A stretch of 64,000 bases of DNA from Natronobacterium gregoryi SP2 (GTDB lineage Archaea > Halobacteriota > Halobacteria > Halobacteriales > Natrialbaceae): the NCBI RefSeq assembly GCF_000230715.2, contig NC_019792.1, positions 2,108,001 through 2,172,000 on the forward strand. The letters are read 5' to 3'. Under the pieces are notes generated by a model, which had not been told where the DNA came from, did not search any database, and saw nothing but the letters and a program-made list of their open reading frames with translations. Shown piece after piece: positions 15,949 through 24,803 of this stretch (the first letter of the stretch is position 1; each line of letters begins with the position of its first letter). The position numbers and the translations under genes are program-made.

Positions 15949-16182
15949 ATGCGCGACAATCAGCGGAGTGCGTCCAGTCTTCCGTCGACGTAGCCCGAAC
16001 TGAACGCTCGCGCGGAAGCACTGCTTCTCACCGTCACGCTCCGTATCGGATCGGTGTCCCTGGTTGCGATGGCGGGCGGGGAACTCGAGACGATGGTGCT
16101 GGTCGTACTGACTGGAATCGCCGTCGTCGTTCTCGGAACGACGCTCGTCCGACTGTCAGACCGTCTCCACACGAGCAGGTAG
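15949..16182 (+). pseudogene. Possible small membrane-protein gene broken by an in-frame TAG
   Basis: From the ATG at 15949 one frame reads 14 codons to a TAG at 15991, then 62 open codons to the TAG at 16180. The second part is strongly hydrophobic (ALLLTVTLRIGSVSLVAMAG and TMVLVVLTGIAVVVLGTTLV), ending RLSDRLHTSR, with GC-rich third positions. It reads like a two-helix membrane protein with one nonsense codon. Alternatively a shorter protein starts at the GTG at 16054 or the ATG at 16069. I do not recognise the family. Confidence 0.35.
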
Positions 16183-16320
16183 TCGGGTGAGACGGACAAG
16201 TGCCACTGCACGCGACGTCGGGTTCTCGACACTGTTTTCGCCGGCACCGTGAACGCACGAGTGTCCTGTATTTCGCTCGAGCACGATCCCTGCTGGCTCG
16301 GTTGGGATCAGTGGTCACCT
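16183..16320. other. Noncoding gap between a broken ORF and repeat P4
   Basis: Nothing recognisable; no promoter or ORF with coding character. Confidence 0.5.
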
Positions 16321-16402
16321 GAGACGGACTGCTGTCCCGATGTCCCGGCGTGACCCCCGGAGCGCGCGATCGCGCCGGCACTGACTTCCAGCAAACCGTC
16401 TG
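16321..16402. repeat. Interspersed palindromic repeat, copy P4
   Basis: Arms GAGACGGACTGCTGTCCCGA and CCAGCAAACCGTCTG, inner CGGCGTGACC / GATCGCGCCGG. About 90% similar by eye to P6 at 28233. Confidence 0.85.
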
Positions 16403-16633
16403 ACTCTGTATCCAGCCGAGTACTTCTCGCGTTCTGACGTGAGCGGCCGTCTCGTGTTCGATTAGCTGCCCGATTTTCTCGCAGGAAGGCACTCGAGGCG
16501 ACAGTCACACGATGTATGGCCGCGTACGGACAACAGCAAAAATACCCACAAACGTGTATAATTATGTGTGTGGGACGGCTGTTGAAAGCACAAACACGGG
16601 GGTTTTTATCCACTCGAGACGCTACGGTCGACC
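16403..16633 (+). promoter_or_regulatory. Upstream region of purF
   Basis: No gene. AT-rich elements GTGTATAATTATG (near 16553) and GGTTTTTATCC (near 16602) are TATA candidates; the latter is about 28 nt before the ATG at 16634. Confidence 0.5.
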
Positions 16634-18145
16634 ATGACTGATGGGCGGGGCGAGACTCCCCGGCGAACAGGGATGACCGAAAAGTGTGGCGTCGTCGGCG
16701 TCTCACTCGACGGTCGATCGGCGGCGCGACCGTTGTACTACGCGCTGTACGCGCTCCAGCATCGCGGCCAGGAGTCGGCCGGAATCGTCACCCACGACGG
16801 CTTCCAGCAACACAGTCACGTCGAAATGGGGCTCGTAGGCGACGCTTTCGACGAGGACGACCTCGACGGACTCGCTGGCTCGGCCGGGATCGGCCACGTT
16901 CGCTACCCGACCGCCGGCTCGGTCGACACGTCGTGTGCCCAGCCGTTTTCCGTCTCGTTCAAGAGCGGCTCGCTGGGGCTCTCGCACAACGGGAACCTCG
17001 TCAACGCCGACGAGATCCGCGACGAACTCGCCGCCGTCGGCCACGCCTTTACCAGCGACGGTGACACTGAAGTCATCGCCCACGACCTCGCGCGCAACCT
17101 GCTCGAGGAGGACCTCGTTCGGGCGGTCAAGCGCACGATGGGTCGTGTCCACGGCTCGTACTCGTTGACGATCAGCCACGACGACACCGTCCTCGGGGTT
17201 CGAGATCCGCAGGGGAACCGACCGCTCTGTATCGGACGGCTCGAGGACGGCTACATCCTCGCCTCGGAATCGGCGGCGATCGACACGCTGGACGGCGAAC
17301 TCGTTCGGGACGTTCGCCCTGGCGAACTGGTCGTCCTCGACGACGACGGCCAGGGGTTTGACTCCTACCAGTTGGTCGAGAAAGAACACACCGCTCACTG
17401 TTTCTTCGAACACGTCTACTTCGCTCGCCCGGACAGCGTCATCGACGACACGCTCGTCTACGAGGCGCGACGGAACCTGGGGCGCAAGCTCTGGGAGGAA
17501 AGCGGCGTCGAGACCGACGTCGTGATGCCGGTGCCTGACTCCGGACGCGCTTTCGCGTCGGGATACGCGGACGCGGCGACCGAAACGACCGCCGACGGTG
17601 AACCCCGGGCCGAGGCCGACGACGGCGTCGAGTTCGCCGAGGGGTTGATGAAGAACCGATACGTCGGCCGGACGTTCATCATGCCAACCCAGGGCGAACG
17701 TGAACGTGCGGTACGGCTGAAACTCAACCCGATCAAGTCCACCGTCGAGGGCAAGACCGTCACGCTCATCGACGACTCGATCGTCCGTGGAACGACCTCG
17801 ACGCAACTCGTTCAGTTGCTCAAAGACTGCGGCGCAGAGGAGGTCCACATGCGAATCGGCGCGCCGGAGATCGCTGCACCGTGTTACATGGGGATCGACA
17901 TGGCCACCCGCGAGGAGCTGATCGCTGCTGACAAAACCGTCGACGAGATCCGCGACGCAATCGACGCCGACAGTCTCGCCTACCTCTCGCCCGACGCCGT
18001 CGCGGAGGTGCTCGAAACGGATCGGATCGACCTCTGTCTTGGCTGTGTTACTGGCGAGTATCCCTACGACATCGAGGGCGAAGCGACCGACCGCGACGTC
18101 AGTCGTCCCGATCTCGAGGATGGGACGTTGGCGGCCGACGATTGA
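16634..18145 (+). CDS. purF: Amidophosphoribosyltransferase (glutamine PRPP amidotransferase)
   Basis: 503 aa, first committed step of purine synthesis (PRPP + glutamine to phosphoribosylamine). The class II glutaminase nucleophile is Cys18 in MTEKCGVVGVS, so about 17 residues are a propeptide; an ATG at 16673 gives a shorter one. Glutaminase motifs include LQHRGQESAGI, GHVRYPTAG and SHNGNLVNADE. The PRT domain has MPVPDSG and the PRPP loop TLIDDSIVRGTT. Four late Cys residues (CHFF-type region and CLGCVTGEYP) may bind an Fe-S cluster as in Bacillus PurF. The TGA stop opens into repeat P5. Confidence 0.96.
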   Translation: MTDGRGETPRRTGMTEKCGVVGVSLDGRSAARPLYYALYALQHRGQESAGIVTHDGFQQHSHVEMGLVGDAFDEDDLDGLAGSAGIGHVRYPTAGSVDTSCAQPFSVSFKSGSLGLSHNGNLVNADEIRDELAAVGHAFTSDGDTEVIAHDLARNLLEEDLVRAVKRTMGRVHGSYSLTISHDDTVLGVRDPQGNRPLCIGRLEDGYILASESAAIDTLDGELVRDVRPGELVVLDDDGQGFDSYQLVEKEHTAHCFFEHVYFARPDSVIDDTLVYEARRNLGRKLWEESGVETDVVMPVPDSGRAFASGYADAATETTADGEPRAEADDGVEFAEGLMKNRYVGRTFIMPTQGERERAVRLKLNPIKSTVEGKTVTLIDDSIVRGTTSTQLVQLLKDCGAEEVHMRIGAPEIAAPCYMGIDMATREELIAADKTVDEIRDAIDADSLAYLSPDAVAEVLETDRIDLCLGCVTGEYPYDIEGEATDRDVSRPDLEDGTLAADD

Positions 18146-18226
18146 GACGGAGTGCTGTAACTAGTTGCCGCCGATCGCAGCCCCGTTCTGGCGATCGGCG
18201 GTATTTGACCACAGGAAACCGTCTGA
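18144..18226. repeat. Interspersed palindromic repeat, copy P5
   Basis: Outer arms GAGACGGAGTGCTGTAAC and CCACAGGAAACCGTCTGA with an unusual inner stem GCCGCCGATCGC / GCGATCGGCGG. It begins within the purF stop codon and could be its terminator. Confidence 0.8.
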
Positions 18227-18338
18227 GGTGGGTCACTGTCCCGGTAGCCCGACACGACAGCGGGCCGGTGTGGGGTGTGCCGTCACTGACGGCAGTAGTC
18301 GAGACGGTCACGCGGCGAGTCGAGTTCGATCTCGATCG

Positions 18339-18902
18339 TCAGTACACCACGTGCAACAGCACGTAGACGACGATACCAAGTGTAAACGAGACTAGCCACA
18401 GGCTCGCCGCCAGCCGGCCAAACCGTGCGTGGTTCGTTCGACGGAGTTCTTCGATGGGATACGCAAACGCGAGCAAGAGCGCATAGTAGACGAGCGGGAC
18501 GCAGACGACAGCCAGAAAGACGTGGATGACGAGTATCGGCAGGTAGACGAACTGGTAGACCGTCTCGGGACCGGGGAACGGTTCGGGGCCACCAACCGCG
18601 ACGAGTCGATAGAGGTACAGCACCAGAAACGCCGCGAACAGCCCGAACGAGGCGAGCATCGCGATCCGGTGGCGGTCGACACTCCCACGACGAATCGCTC
18701 GCCAGCCGTAGGTGATCGTCGCGATCGCAGTCACGCTGATGGCGACGTTGACGTGCGGAATCAGGTCCAGGAACCACTGCGGTGCGGCCGGAACGGTCGA
18801 TTGCGGAATCCGCCCGCCAGCAGCCGCAAAGACCACCGCGAGCGAGACGACGCTCAAACCGATCGTCAACTCGGATACGCGCTCTCGAGGGACGTACTCC
18901 AT
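18339..18902 (-). CDS. DUF420-like multi-helix membrane protein
   Basis: 187 aa from the ATG at 18902 (MEYVPRERVSEL); the longer upstream frame crosses the tRNA-scar region and is rejected. Five hydrophobic helices are visible: ELTIGLSVVSLAVVFAAAGG, HVNVAISVTAIATITYGW, IAMLASFGLFAAFLVLYLYR, VYLPILVIHVFLAVVCVPLV and LWLVSFTLGIVVYVLLHVV, with His residues at LIPHVN and VIHVF. This layout matches the DUF420 family, linked to haem-copper oxidase assembly in some genomes. No oxidase gene lies in this window. Confidence 0.75.
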   Translation of the reverse strand: MEYVPRERVSELTIGLSVVSLAVVFAAAGGRIPQSTVPAAPQWFLDLIPHVNVAISVTAIATITYGWRAIRRGSVDRHRIAMLASFGLFAAFLVLYLYRLVAVGGPEPFPGPETVYQFVYLPILVIHVFLAVVCVPLVYYALLLAFAYPIEELRRTNHARFGRLAASLWLVSFTLGIVVYVLLHVVY

Positions 18903-19005
18903 ACCCGATGGTTCGACCGAGATGGCAAAGGGGTTACTGTCCGGTGTGGTCTCTACTCTCACGTGAACGCGAGGAACCGGAAGTATCGACGAAGCCGTTG
19001 CTAGC

Positions 19006-19117
19006 CGGTGTCGTTCTCGGACGGAATTGTGCGTGTGTGATGTCCACGAAGGGACATCACCTGCATCGTTGCGTGGCGGACGAACCGCCCTGCGACGCGT
19101 GGGACCGGATTCGAACC
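19006..19117 (+). repeat. Direct repeat copy 1: truncated tRNA-Leu 3' end plus flank
   Basis: 112 bp closely matching 19371-19482 (offset 365, about 90% identical). Its last 21 bases equal the 3' end of the tRNA-Leu gene (TGGGACCGGATTCGAACC in minus-strand terms). This is the arrangement left by integration at a tRNA 3' end. Confidence 0.75.
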
Positions 19118-19370
19118 ACGGTCGCGCCGGAGGGGCTCTCTGATTCGAATCCGGCCGTGTGCATCGAGGTGCTGGCGGGATTGCTCGCACCGTAGCGGTG
19201 CGTGAGGCAAGTATCGAACTTTCGTCGTCTTGCTTTCACGGCCTCGCCGTTCCGCATTTGCGTGGTGGTTCGCGCCACGCGTCGCTCCACGACGACGTTC
19301 ACGATCGGTGAAACCGGTCGCCCACCGGTGGACCTACGGGACAACGACTTTCGACGGACTCGTCGCTATT
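19118..19370. other. DNA between the two tRNA-flank repeats
   Basis: No intact gene. It contains another tRNA T-arm-like stretch (GATTCGAATCCGGCCG near 19142), so it may include scars of earlier insertions. Confidence 0.4.
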
Positions 19371-19460
19371 CGGTGTCGTTCTCGGAAGGAATTATGCGTG
19401 GGTGATGTCCACGAAGGGAGATCACCTGCATCGTTGTGTGGCGGATGAACCGCCGTGCGA

Positions 19461-19482
<22 letters not shown>
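19371..19482 (+). repeat. Direct repeat copy 2: intact tRNA-Leu 3' end plus flank
   Basis: Partner of 19006-19117. The right-hand 22 bp lie inside the intact tRNA-Leu gene. Confidence 0.75.
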
Positions 19483-19545
<63 letters not shown>

Positions 19546-19725
19546 TCGCGCTTTCTTTCTCCGCATCAATCCGTACCCAGTGTGATTATAAAAGACCTTT
19601 CCTTTCGGTCGGTGTCTGCGTCGAGGTCACACGCATACAGGGAGACAATTCTTCTCGAGGGGCCGGTCGGCCCGCAAACATCGCGCTGTGGCAAAGTTGA
19701 AATGCTGCAGTGGCCAAATTACCGC

Positions 19726-20241
19726 ATGGCGAAATATTCGACCGGTTCGTCCGCCAGTGGCGGTGGGACGAACTGTGAACTCTGCGGTGCGGAGAGTAAC
19801 TCCCTCGAGCTCGCTTCAGTTGCGGGGGCCGAACTCGAGGTCTGTCCGGACTGTACACCCCACGACGACCAGCAGCGAACGCAGTCCCGAAGCAGCGACT
19901 CGGACTCGAGTCGCCGCGACGACGAGCCCAGCCGTAAACAGAAGGCTGCACAGAACGTCGCGAAGGCGAACCCGGTCTGGGACGGCGACTCAGAGCACTG
20001 GGAGGAAGAGGGGACGAACTACGACGACGATCCGCTTCCGTACCTCGTCTCGGACTACGGCGAGAAGACGACGGAAGCGCGACAGGCGGCCGGCCTCCAG
20101 CGTGAGGAACTCGCGGAGGAACTCGGCGCACGCGAAACGGATCTGCTCGCCGTCGAGCAGGGCCGGGCGACGCAGGCCGGCATCGGCGGCGGACTCATCG
20201 AGGCGCTCGAGGAGCGACTGGACGTGACGCTCTCGGAGTGA
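19726..20241 (+). CDS. Multiprotein bridging factor 1-like transcription factor
   Basis: 171 aa from the ATG at 19726 (MAKYSTGSS). An N-terminal zinc ribbon uses CELCG and CPDC; a charged linker follows; the C-terminal part is a lambda-repressor-type HTH (EARQAAGLQREELAEELGARETDLLAVEQGRAT), ending LEERLDVTLSE. This is the archaeal MBF1 arrangement. The longer upstream frame crosses the tRNA gene and is not used. Archaeal MBF1 is thought to contact the ribosome or basal transcription machinery. Confidence 0.9.
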   Translation: MAKYSTGSSASGGGTNCELCGAESNSLELASVAGAELEVCPDCTPHDDQQRTQSRSSDSDSSRRDDEPSRKQKAAQNVAKANPVWDGDSEHWEEEGTNYDDDPLPYLVSDYGEKTTEARQAAGLQREELAEELGARETDLLAVEQGRATQAGIGGGLIEALEERLDVTLSE

Positions 20242-20308
20242 CGAAAGGACACAGGAAGCGACAGGTTCGGCGAGCAGACTTTTACTCTCGGACGACGGAG
20301 TGAAACCG

Positions 20309-21274
20309 ATGAGCGGGCAACTGGCGGCAGCGGAGCCGTACGCCACGCGGTTCGAAACCGAAGTGACGTCGATCGACGGCAATCGGGTCTGGCTCGAGCG
20401 GAGTTACTTCTACGGCGAGAGCGCCGGCCAACCCGCCGATCGTGGCACGATCGACGGGATCGGGGTCGTCGACGTCCAACTGGTCGACGGAAATCTGGTC
20501 CACGTGCTGGCACAAGAGCCTTCGTTCAGGGTCGGTGCGCGCGTCCTCTGTTCGATCGATTGGTCGTTCCGGATGTACTGTATGCGGGCCCACACTGCCA
20601 GTCACGTCCTCTACGGTGCCGCACGGCAGTTGCTCGCGGATCTCGAGTACGGCGGCGTCGACATCGGCGAAGAGAGTGTTCTGGTCGACCTCGAGACGAG
20701 TACAACGGTCGACGACGAGACGCTGATCGAACTCGACGAACTCGTGAACCGGGCAGTCTGGGAGTCCCGACCGGTCAGCTGGGACGACGCCCCAGTCTCC
20801 GAGGCCCGCGAGCGTGACGATGTCGTGTTCGACGAGGGAGCCGAGGACGGTGCGGTCGAGAAAGGCCGCGTCCGTCTCGTCACGATCGGCGGCGAGGAAG
20901 ACAACGGCGGGAACGGAAACGGGCTCGCGAGCGGAACGACCGTCACCGTCGCCGGCGACACGACCGAGTCGCGGGACGCGTGGGACGTCACAGCCTGTGG
21001 CGGAACGCACGTTCGGAACACCCGCGAGATAGGGCCTGTGACCGTCCTCGACCGTTTCACGCCCGAGTCGGGAACGACACGGATCGAACTCGCCGTCGGG
21101 CCGCGGGCGATCGAACGCCGCGAAGCCGAGAAGCGCGCTGCACTCGCCTCGCGTCGACTACTCGGGACGCCACTCGAGGCGGCCAGCGACGAACTCGCCC
21201 GTCTGGACGCCGAATCGGACGTGGCAGAACGATTGCGATCGCTGGTCGGTAGATTGGAGACCGACGCGAGCTGA
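20309..21274 (+). CDS. alaX: Alanyl-tRNA editing protein AlaX (long form)
   Basis: 321 aa, trans-editing hydrolase that removes Ser or Gly from mischarged tRNA-Ala. Zinc-site motifs HTASHVLYG (HxxxH) and CGGTHVRN are both present. An N-terminal beta-barrel (ETEVTSIDGNRVWLERSYFY) and GQPADRG match the AlaRS-homologous region. An ATG at 20309 is preferred over the GTG at 20300. It follows MBF1 by 67 nt on the same strand. Confidence 0.9.
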   Translation: MSGQLAAAEPYATRFETEVTSIDGNRVWLERSYFYGESAGQPADRGTIDGIGVVDVQLVDGNLVHVLAQEPSFRVGARVLCSIDWSFRMYCMRAHTASHVLYGAARQLLADLEYGGVDIGEESVLVDLETSTTVDDETLIELDELVNRAVWESRPVSWDDAPVSEARERDDVVFDEGAEDGAVEKGRVRLVTIGGEEDNGGNGNGLASGTTVTVAGDTTESRDAWDVTACGGTHVRNTREIGPVTVLDRFTPESGTTRIELAVGPRAIERREAEKRAALASRRLLGTPLEAASDELARLDAESDVAERLRSLVGRLETDAS

Positions 21275-21340
21275 CAATTCCGACGCTGGCCGACCGCTGA
21301 CGACGCTGGCCGCAGTTATTACCGGAGTGATGGCGAAGAG

Positions 21341-22585
21341 ATGTCTATGAGCATCGACTACACGAAGCTGCGCGACCCGAACGCGGAGTATACGATGCGA
21401 GATCTCTCCGCGGAGACGATGCAAGTCACTCGCGAGCGCGGGGGTGGACGGGACGTCGAGATTACGGACGTCCAGACGACGATGGTCGACGGCAACTTCC
21501 CGTGGACGCTGGTTCGGATCTACACCGACGCCAGCATCGCCGGCACCGGGGAAGCCTACTGGGGTGCGGGCGCGCCCGAACTGATCGAGCGAATGGCACC
21601 GTTTCTCGAGGGCGAGAACCCACTCGACATCGACCGTCTCACGGAGCATCTCGTCCAGAAGATGTCCGGCGAGGGCTCGATCGGCGGCGTCACCGTCACC
21701 GCGATCTCGGGCATCGAAGTCGCACTGCACGACCTCGTGGGCAAGATCCTCGAGGTACCGGCCTATCAGTTGCTCGGTGGCAAGTACCGCGACGAAGTGC
21801 GGGTCTACTGTGACTGTCACACCGAAGCAGAAGCCGATCCGATCGCCTGTGCGGACGAGGCCGAACGCGTCGTCGACGAACTCGGCTACGACGCACTCAA
21901 ATTCGACCTCGACGTCCCCTCCGGCCACGAGAAAGATCGTGCCAACCGCCATCTACGTTCACCCGAGATCGAACACAAGACGAGCATCGTCGAAGCCGTC
22001 ACCCAACGCGTCGGCTCGCGGGCCGACGTCGCCTTCGACTGTCACTGGACGTTCTCGGGTGGCTCCGCGAAACGACTCGCAAAGCGCCTCGAGGAGTACG
22101 ACGTCTGGTGGCTCGAGGACCCAGTGCCGCCGGAGAATCACGACGTCCAGCGCGAGGTCACCCAGTCGACGACGACCCCGGTTGCGGCCGGCGAGAACGT
22201 CTACCGCACTCACGGGCAGCGCCGGCTACTCGAGGAGCAGGCAGTCGACATTATTGCACCGGACATGCCCAAGGTCGGCGGGATGCGAGAAACCCGGAAG
22301 ATTGCCGATCTGGCCGATCTCTACTACGTTCCGGTGGCGATGCACAACGTCGCCTCGCCGGTCGCGACGATGGGCAGCGTCCACGTCGGCGCGGCGATTT
22401 CGAACACGCTCGCGGTGGAGTACCACTCCTACGAACTCGGCTGGTGGGAGGATCTCGTCGAGGAAGACGTCATCGAGGACGGCTACATCGAGGTTCCCAA
22501 AGAGCCGGGACTGGGGGTGACGCTGGATATGGACGTCGTCGAGGAGCAGATGGTCGAGGGTGAGGAACTCTTCGACGAGGCGTAA
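21341..22585 (+). CDS. Enolase-superfamily sugar-acid dehydratase (gluconate/xylonate type)
   Basis: 414 aa, mandelate racemase / muconate lactonizing fold. The capping domain runs to about 130; the barrel has the metal ligands in AFDCHW (Asp), WLEDPVPPE (Glu) and AAGENVY (Glu), and the late His in VPVAMHNVASP. The GIEVALHDLVGK segment is typical. Haloarchaeal relatives are gluconate dehydratase of the semi-phosphorylative Entner-Doudoroff pathway and xylonate dehydratase. The N-terminus (DYTKLRDPNAEYTMRDLSAE) resembles the former as I remember it, but the substrate is not settled. Confidence 0.82.
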   Translation: MSMSIDYTKLRDPNAEYTMRDLSAETMQVTRERGGGRDVEITDVQTTMVDGNFPWTLVRIYTDASIAGTGEAYWGAGAPELIERMAPFLEGENPLDIDRLTEHLVQKMSGEGSIGGVTVTAISGIEVALHDLVGKILEVPAYQLLGGKYRDEVRVYCDCHTEAEADPIACADEAERVVDELGYDALKFDLDVPSGHEKDRANRHLRSPEIEHKTSIVEAVTQRVGSRADVAFDCHWTFSGGSAKRLAKRLEEYDVWWLEDPVPPENHDVQREVTQSTTTPVAAGENVYRTHGQRRLLEEQAVDIIAPDMPKVGGMRETRKIADLADLYYVPVAMHNVASPVATMGSVHVGAAISNTLAVEYHSYELGWWEDLVEEDVIEDGYIEVPKEPGLGVTLDMDVVEEQMVEGEELFDEA

Positions 22586-22706
22586 GCCTCGCTAAACTCG
22601 AGCGCTCTCTCGAGACGAGTCGGTTGCAGTCGAGACTGGTGGTCGTCCGACTGGATCGGCGAGCGAGGCGAAATCGGCGGTAATTGAATACAGTGGTCCG
22701 TATGCG

Positions 22707-24200
22707 TCACTCCGGCCAGTTGACCGCCCGTTCCGGAGCCCGGGGGACGTGGCCGCCGCGCTCGCGGGCCTGCTCGACGTACTCCTGAAGGGCCGGCCGG
22801 AACTCCGGTGTGGCACACTCGACGAGCGCCGCTGCACGCTCGAGCGGTGACGTGCCCCGGAGATCGGCGACGCCGTGTTCGGTGACGACGGCGTCGACGG
22901 CGTGTTCTGTCACGTCGACGTGCGTGACCTCCGGTACGATAGTCGAAATCTCCCCGCCTGCGGCAGTTGCCGGTGTGGCGATCACCGTCAGGTGTGCGTT
23001 CGGATTGAAGTCGACGCTTCCGCCGACGCCGCTGACGAGTCGGGAGCCGCCGATGTGGGTCGCGTTGACGTGGCCGTAGAGGTCGACCTCGATGGCACTG
23101 TTGACTGCCACGACGCCGAACCGATCGATCAACGACGGCGCATTCGAGATGTCCGACGGACGCAGGACGATATCCTCGGCGAACGCAGACGGCGACTCGA
23201 ACAGTCGGTCCTGCCCCTCAGCCGAGAGCGCGAGCGAGGTCGCACTCGCGGCCTCGAGAACGCCGTCCTCGAGCAGATCGAGCAGGCCGTCCTGAATCAC
23301 CTCACCGAAGTACCGGAGCCCAGTATCGCTATCGGCTAACGTCGAGTCCGACAGCGCGCTCATGAGGGCGTTTCCGAGGCTACCGACGCCGAACTGGAGC
23401 GTCGGTGCCGCGCCGAACACCGGGTCGGTCTCGTACTCGGTCTCGAGCAGCGAAATGAGGTTGTCGGCGATCGCTTGGTCGGCGTCGGTCGGCTCGCGGA
23501 ACACGTACGGATCGTCGCGGTCGTCGGTCCGGACGACCGCCCGGAGCTTCGACGGATCGAACGACACCGCTGCATCCCCGATCCGATCGCCCGGGGACGC
23601 GAGGTCGATCGGCGTCCGGTTCGGTGGCACGTCGCGGACGACGACGTCGTGGAACTGGGCGAGCGCTCGCGGTTGTGCGTCGTTGACCTCGACGATCACT
23701 TCGTCGGCTGCGCGCACGTACGCCGGTGTCTGTCCGACCGACGTGGATGGGATCAGCCAGTCGGAGCCGACGGCGACTGCTTCGACGAGCGCGACGTCTG
23801 GATCGGCGACGCGTCCGAGCCGGATGTCGTCGCTCATCCCGGCGATACTGCGATCGGCGAACGCGATCGAGCGATCGTTGACTGCTGTCCGCGCGGCGTC
23901 CGTCGCGACGAACGGATACCGCCGGTCGACGCCACCGGCCTCGACGAGCGTCGTGTCGAGTGGGTCACCGACGCTCCCGCCCGAGACGATCGTCAGTCCA
24001 GGGTCGCGGTCGCCGGCATCGGCTGCGCGAGCAAGCGCCAGTGGGACCGCCTTCGGGTCGCCGACGCTGCCGAATCCCGAGACGGCGACCGTCGCGTCGT
24101 CGTCGATCGTCGCCGCAGCAGCGTCGGCGTCGACGACCGGAAGGCTTGCCTCGTGGTCGATCCGTGGCGGAAGGTCGTCCGTAAGCGTCGGCGTGCTCAT
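22707..24200 (-). CDS. Class I CoA-transferase / acetyl-CoA hydrolase family
   Basis: 497 aa from the ATG at 24200 (MSTPTLTDDLPPRID); the longer reading frame upstream is the wrong frame of the hydratase gene. It has the AcetylCoA_hydro N- and C-domains: FGVGSLGNALMSAL, LRYFGEVIQDGLLDLL, and VVAVNSAIEVDLYGHVN with the catalytic Glu, then GGSVDFNPNAHLT and VTEHGVADLRG. Its start overlaps the stop of the MaoC gene (ATGA), so it is the last gene of the methylaspartate operon. Likely activity: CoA transfer to mesaconate, succinate or propionate. Known haloarchaeal mesaconate CoA-transferase belongs to the unrelated class III (CaiB) family. Confidence 0.85.
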   Translation of the reverse strand: MSTPTLTDDLPPRIDHEASLPVVDADAAAATIDDDATVAVSGFGSVGDPKAVPLALARAADAGDRDPGLTIVSGGSVGDPLDTTLVEAGGVDRRYPFVATDAARTAVNDRSIAFADRSIAGMSDDIRLGRVADPDVALVEAVAVGSDWLIPSTSVGQTPAYVRAADEVIVEVNDAQPRALAQFHDVVVRDVPPNRTPIDLASPGDRIGDAAVSFDPSKLRAVVRTDDRDDPYVFREPTDADQAIADNLISLLETEYETDPVFGAAPTLQFGVGSLGNALMSALSDSTLADSDTGLRYFGEVIQDGLLDLLEDGVLEAASATSLALSAEGQDRLFESPSAFAEDIVLRPSDISNAPSLIDRFGVVAVNSAIEVDLYGHVNATHIGGSRLVSGVGGSVDFNPNAHLTVIATPATAAGGEISTIVPEVTHVDVTEHAVDAVVTEHGVADLRGTSPLERAAALVECATPEFRPALQEYVEQARERGGHVPRAPERAVNWPE

Positions 24201-24760
24201 TGGTCTGGCTGGGTTCCGATTCCGTCCGGCCACCCTGGCGGCTGCTCCGGAGTGGGGTTTGCAGACTCCCGTTTGAGTACCATCGGCGTCCGCTCGAGCG
24301 AGAGGACGAGGTCGTCGTCCTGGTTGTACGCCCGCAACTCGGTCGTGACGATGCCGACGTGGTCGCGCGACTCGGACTCGCGTTTGGAGATCACTTCGCT
24401 CTCGGCGAAGATCGTGTCGCCGTGGAAGACGGGCGCGTGGTGGGTAACGTCGTCGTAGCCGAGATTCGCCGTGGCGTTCATACTCACGTCGATGACGCTC
24501 ATGCCGACGGCCAACGAGATGACGTACAACCCGTTCACCAGCCGTTCGCCGAACTCCGTCTCGGCGGCGTAGGGTTCGGTGAAGTGCATCGGGTTCACGT
24601 TCTGTGTCAGGTTCGTGAACCAGACGTTGTCCGTTTCGGTGACCGTTCGTCCGTAGGGGTGTTTGTACACGTCGCCGACGCTGAAGTCCTCGTAAAAGCG
24701 ACCGTGCCAGCCGGTGCAAACGCGCGTGTCGGTATCGTCCGCTTCTGTGTTGTCAGTCAT
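24197..24760 (-). CDS. mch: MaoC-like hydratase, probable mesaconyl-CoA hydratase
   Basis: 187 aa, single hot-dog MaoC domain. Hydratase motif NVNPMHFTEPYAAETEFGERLVNG with the Asp/His-type catalytic region, preceded by GRFYEDFSVGDVYKHPYGRT. It lies between methylaspartate ammonia-lyase (43 nt upstream) and the CoA-transferase (4-nt overlap). In the methylaspartate cycle this step hydrates mesaconyl-CoA to beta-methylmalyl-CoA. The assignment rests on context plus family. Confidence 0.8.
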   Translation of the reverse strand: MTDNTEADDTDTRVCTGWHGRFYEDFSVGDVYKHPYGRTVTETDNVWFTNLTQNVNPMHFTEPYAAETEFGERLVNGLYVISLAVGMSVIDVSMNATANLGYDDVTHHAPVFHGDTIFAESEVISKRESESRDHVGIVTTELRAYNQDDDLVLSLERTPMVLKRESANPTPEQPPGWPDGIGTQPDQ

Positions 24761-24803
24761 GGGTCGTGTGAATCGGTGTGTGATGGTTCTCTGGCTGTTC
24801 GTT

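Noticed and set aside
22586-22706. Possible convergent-terminator structure
   Set aside because: No stable hairpin or poly-T run convincing enough to annotate.
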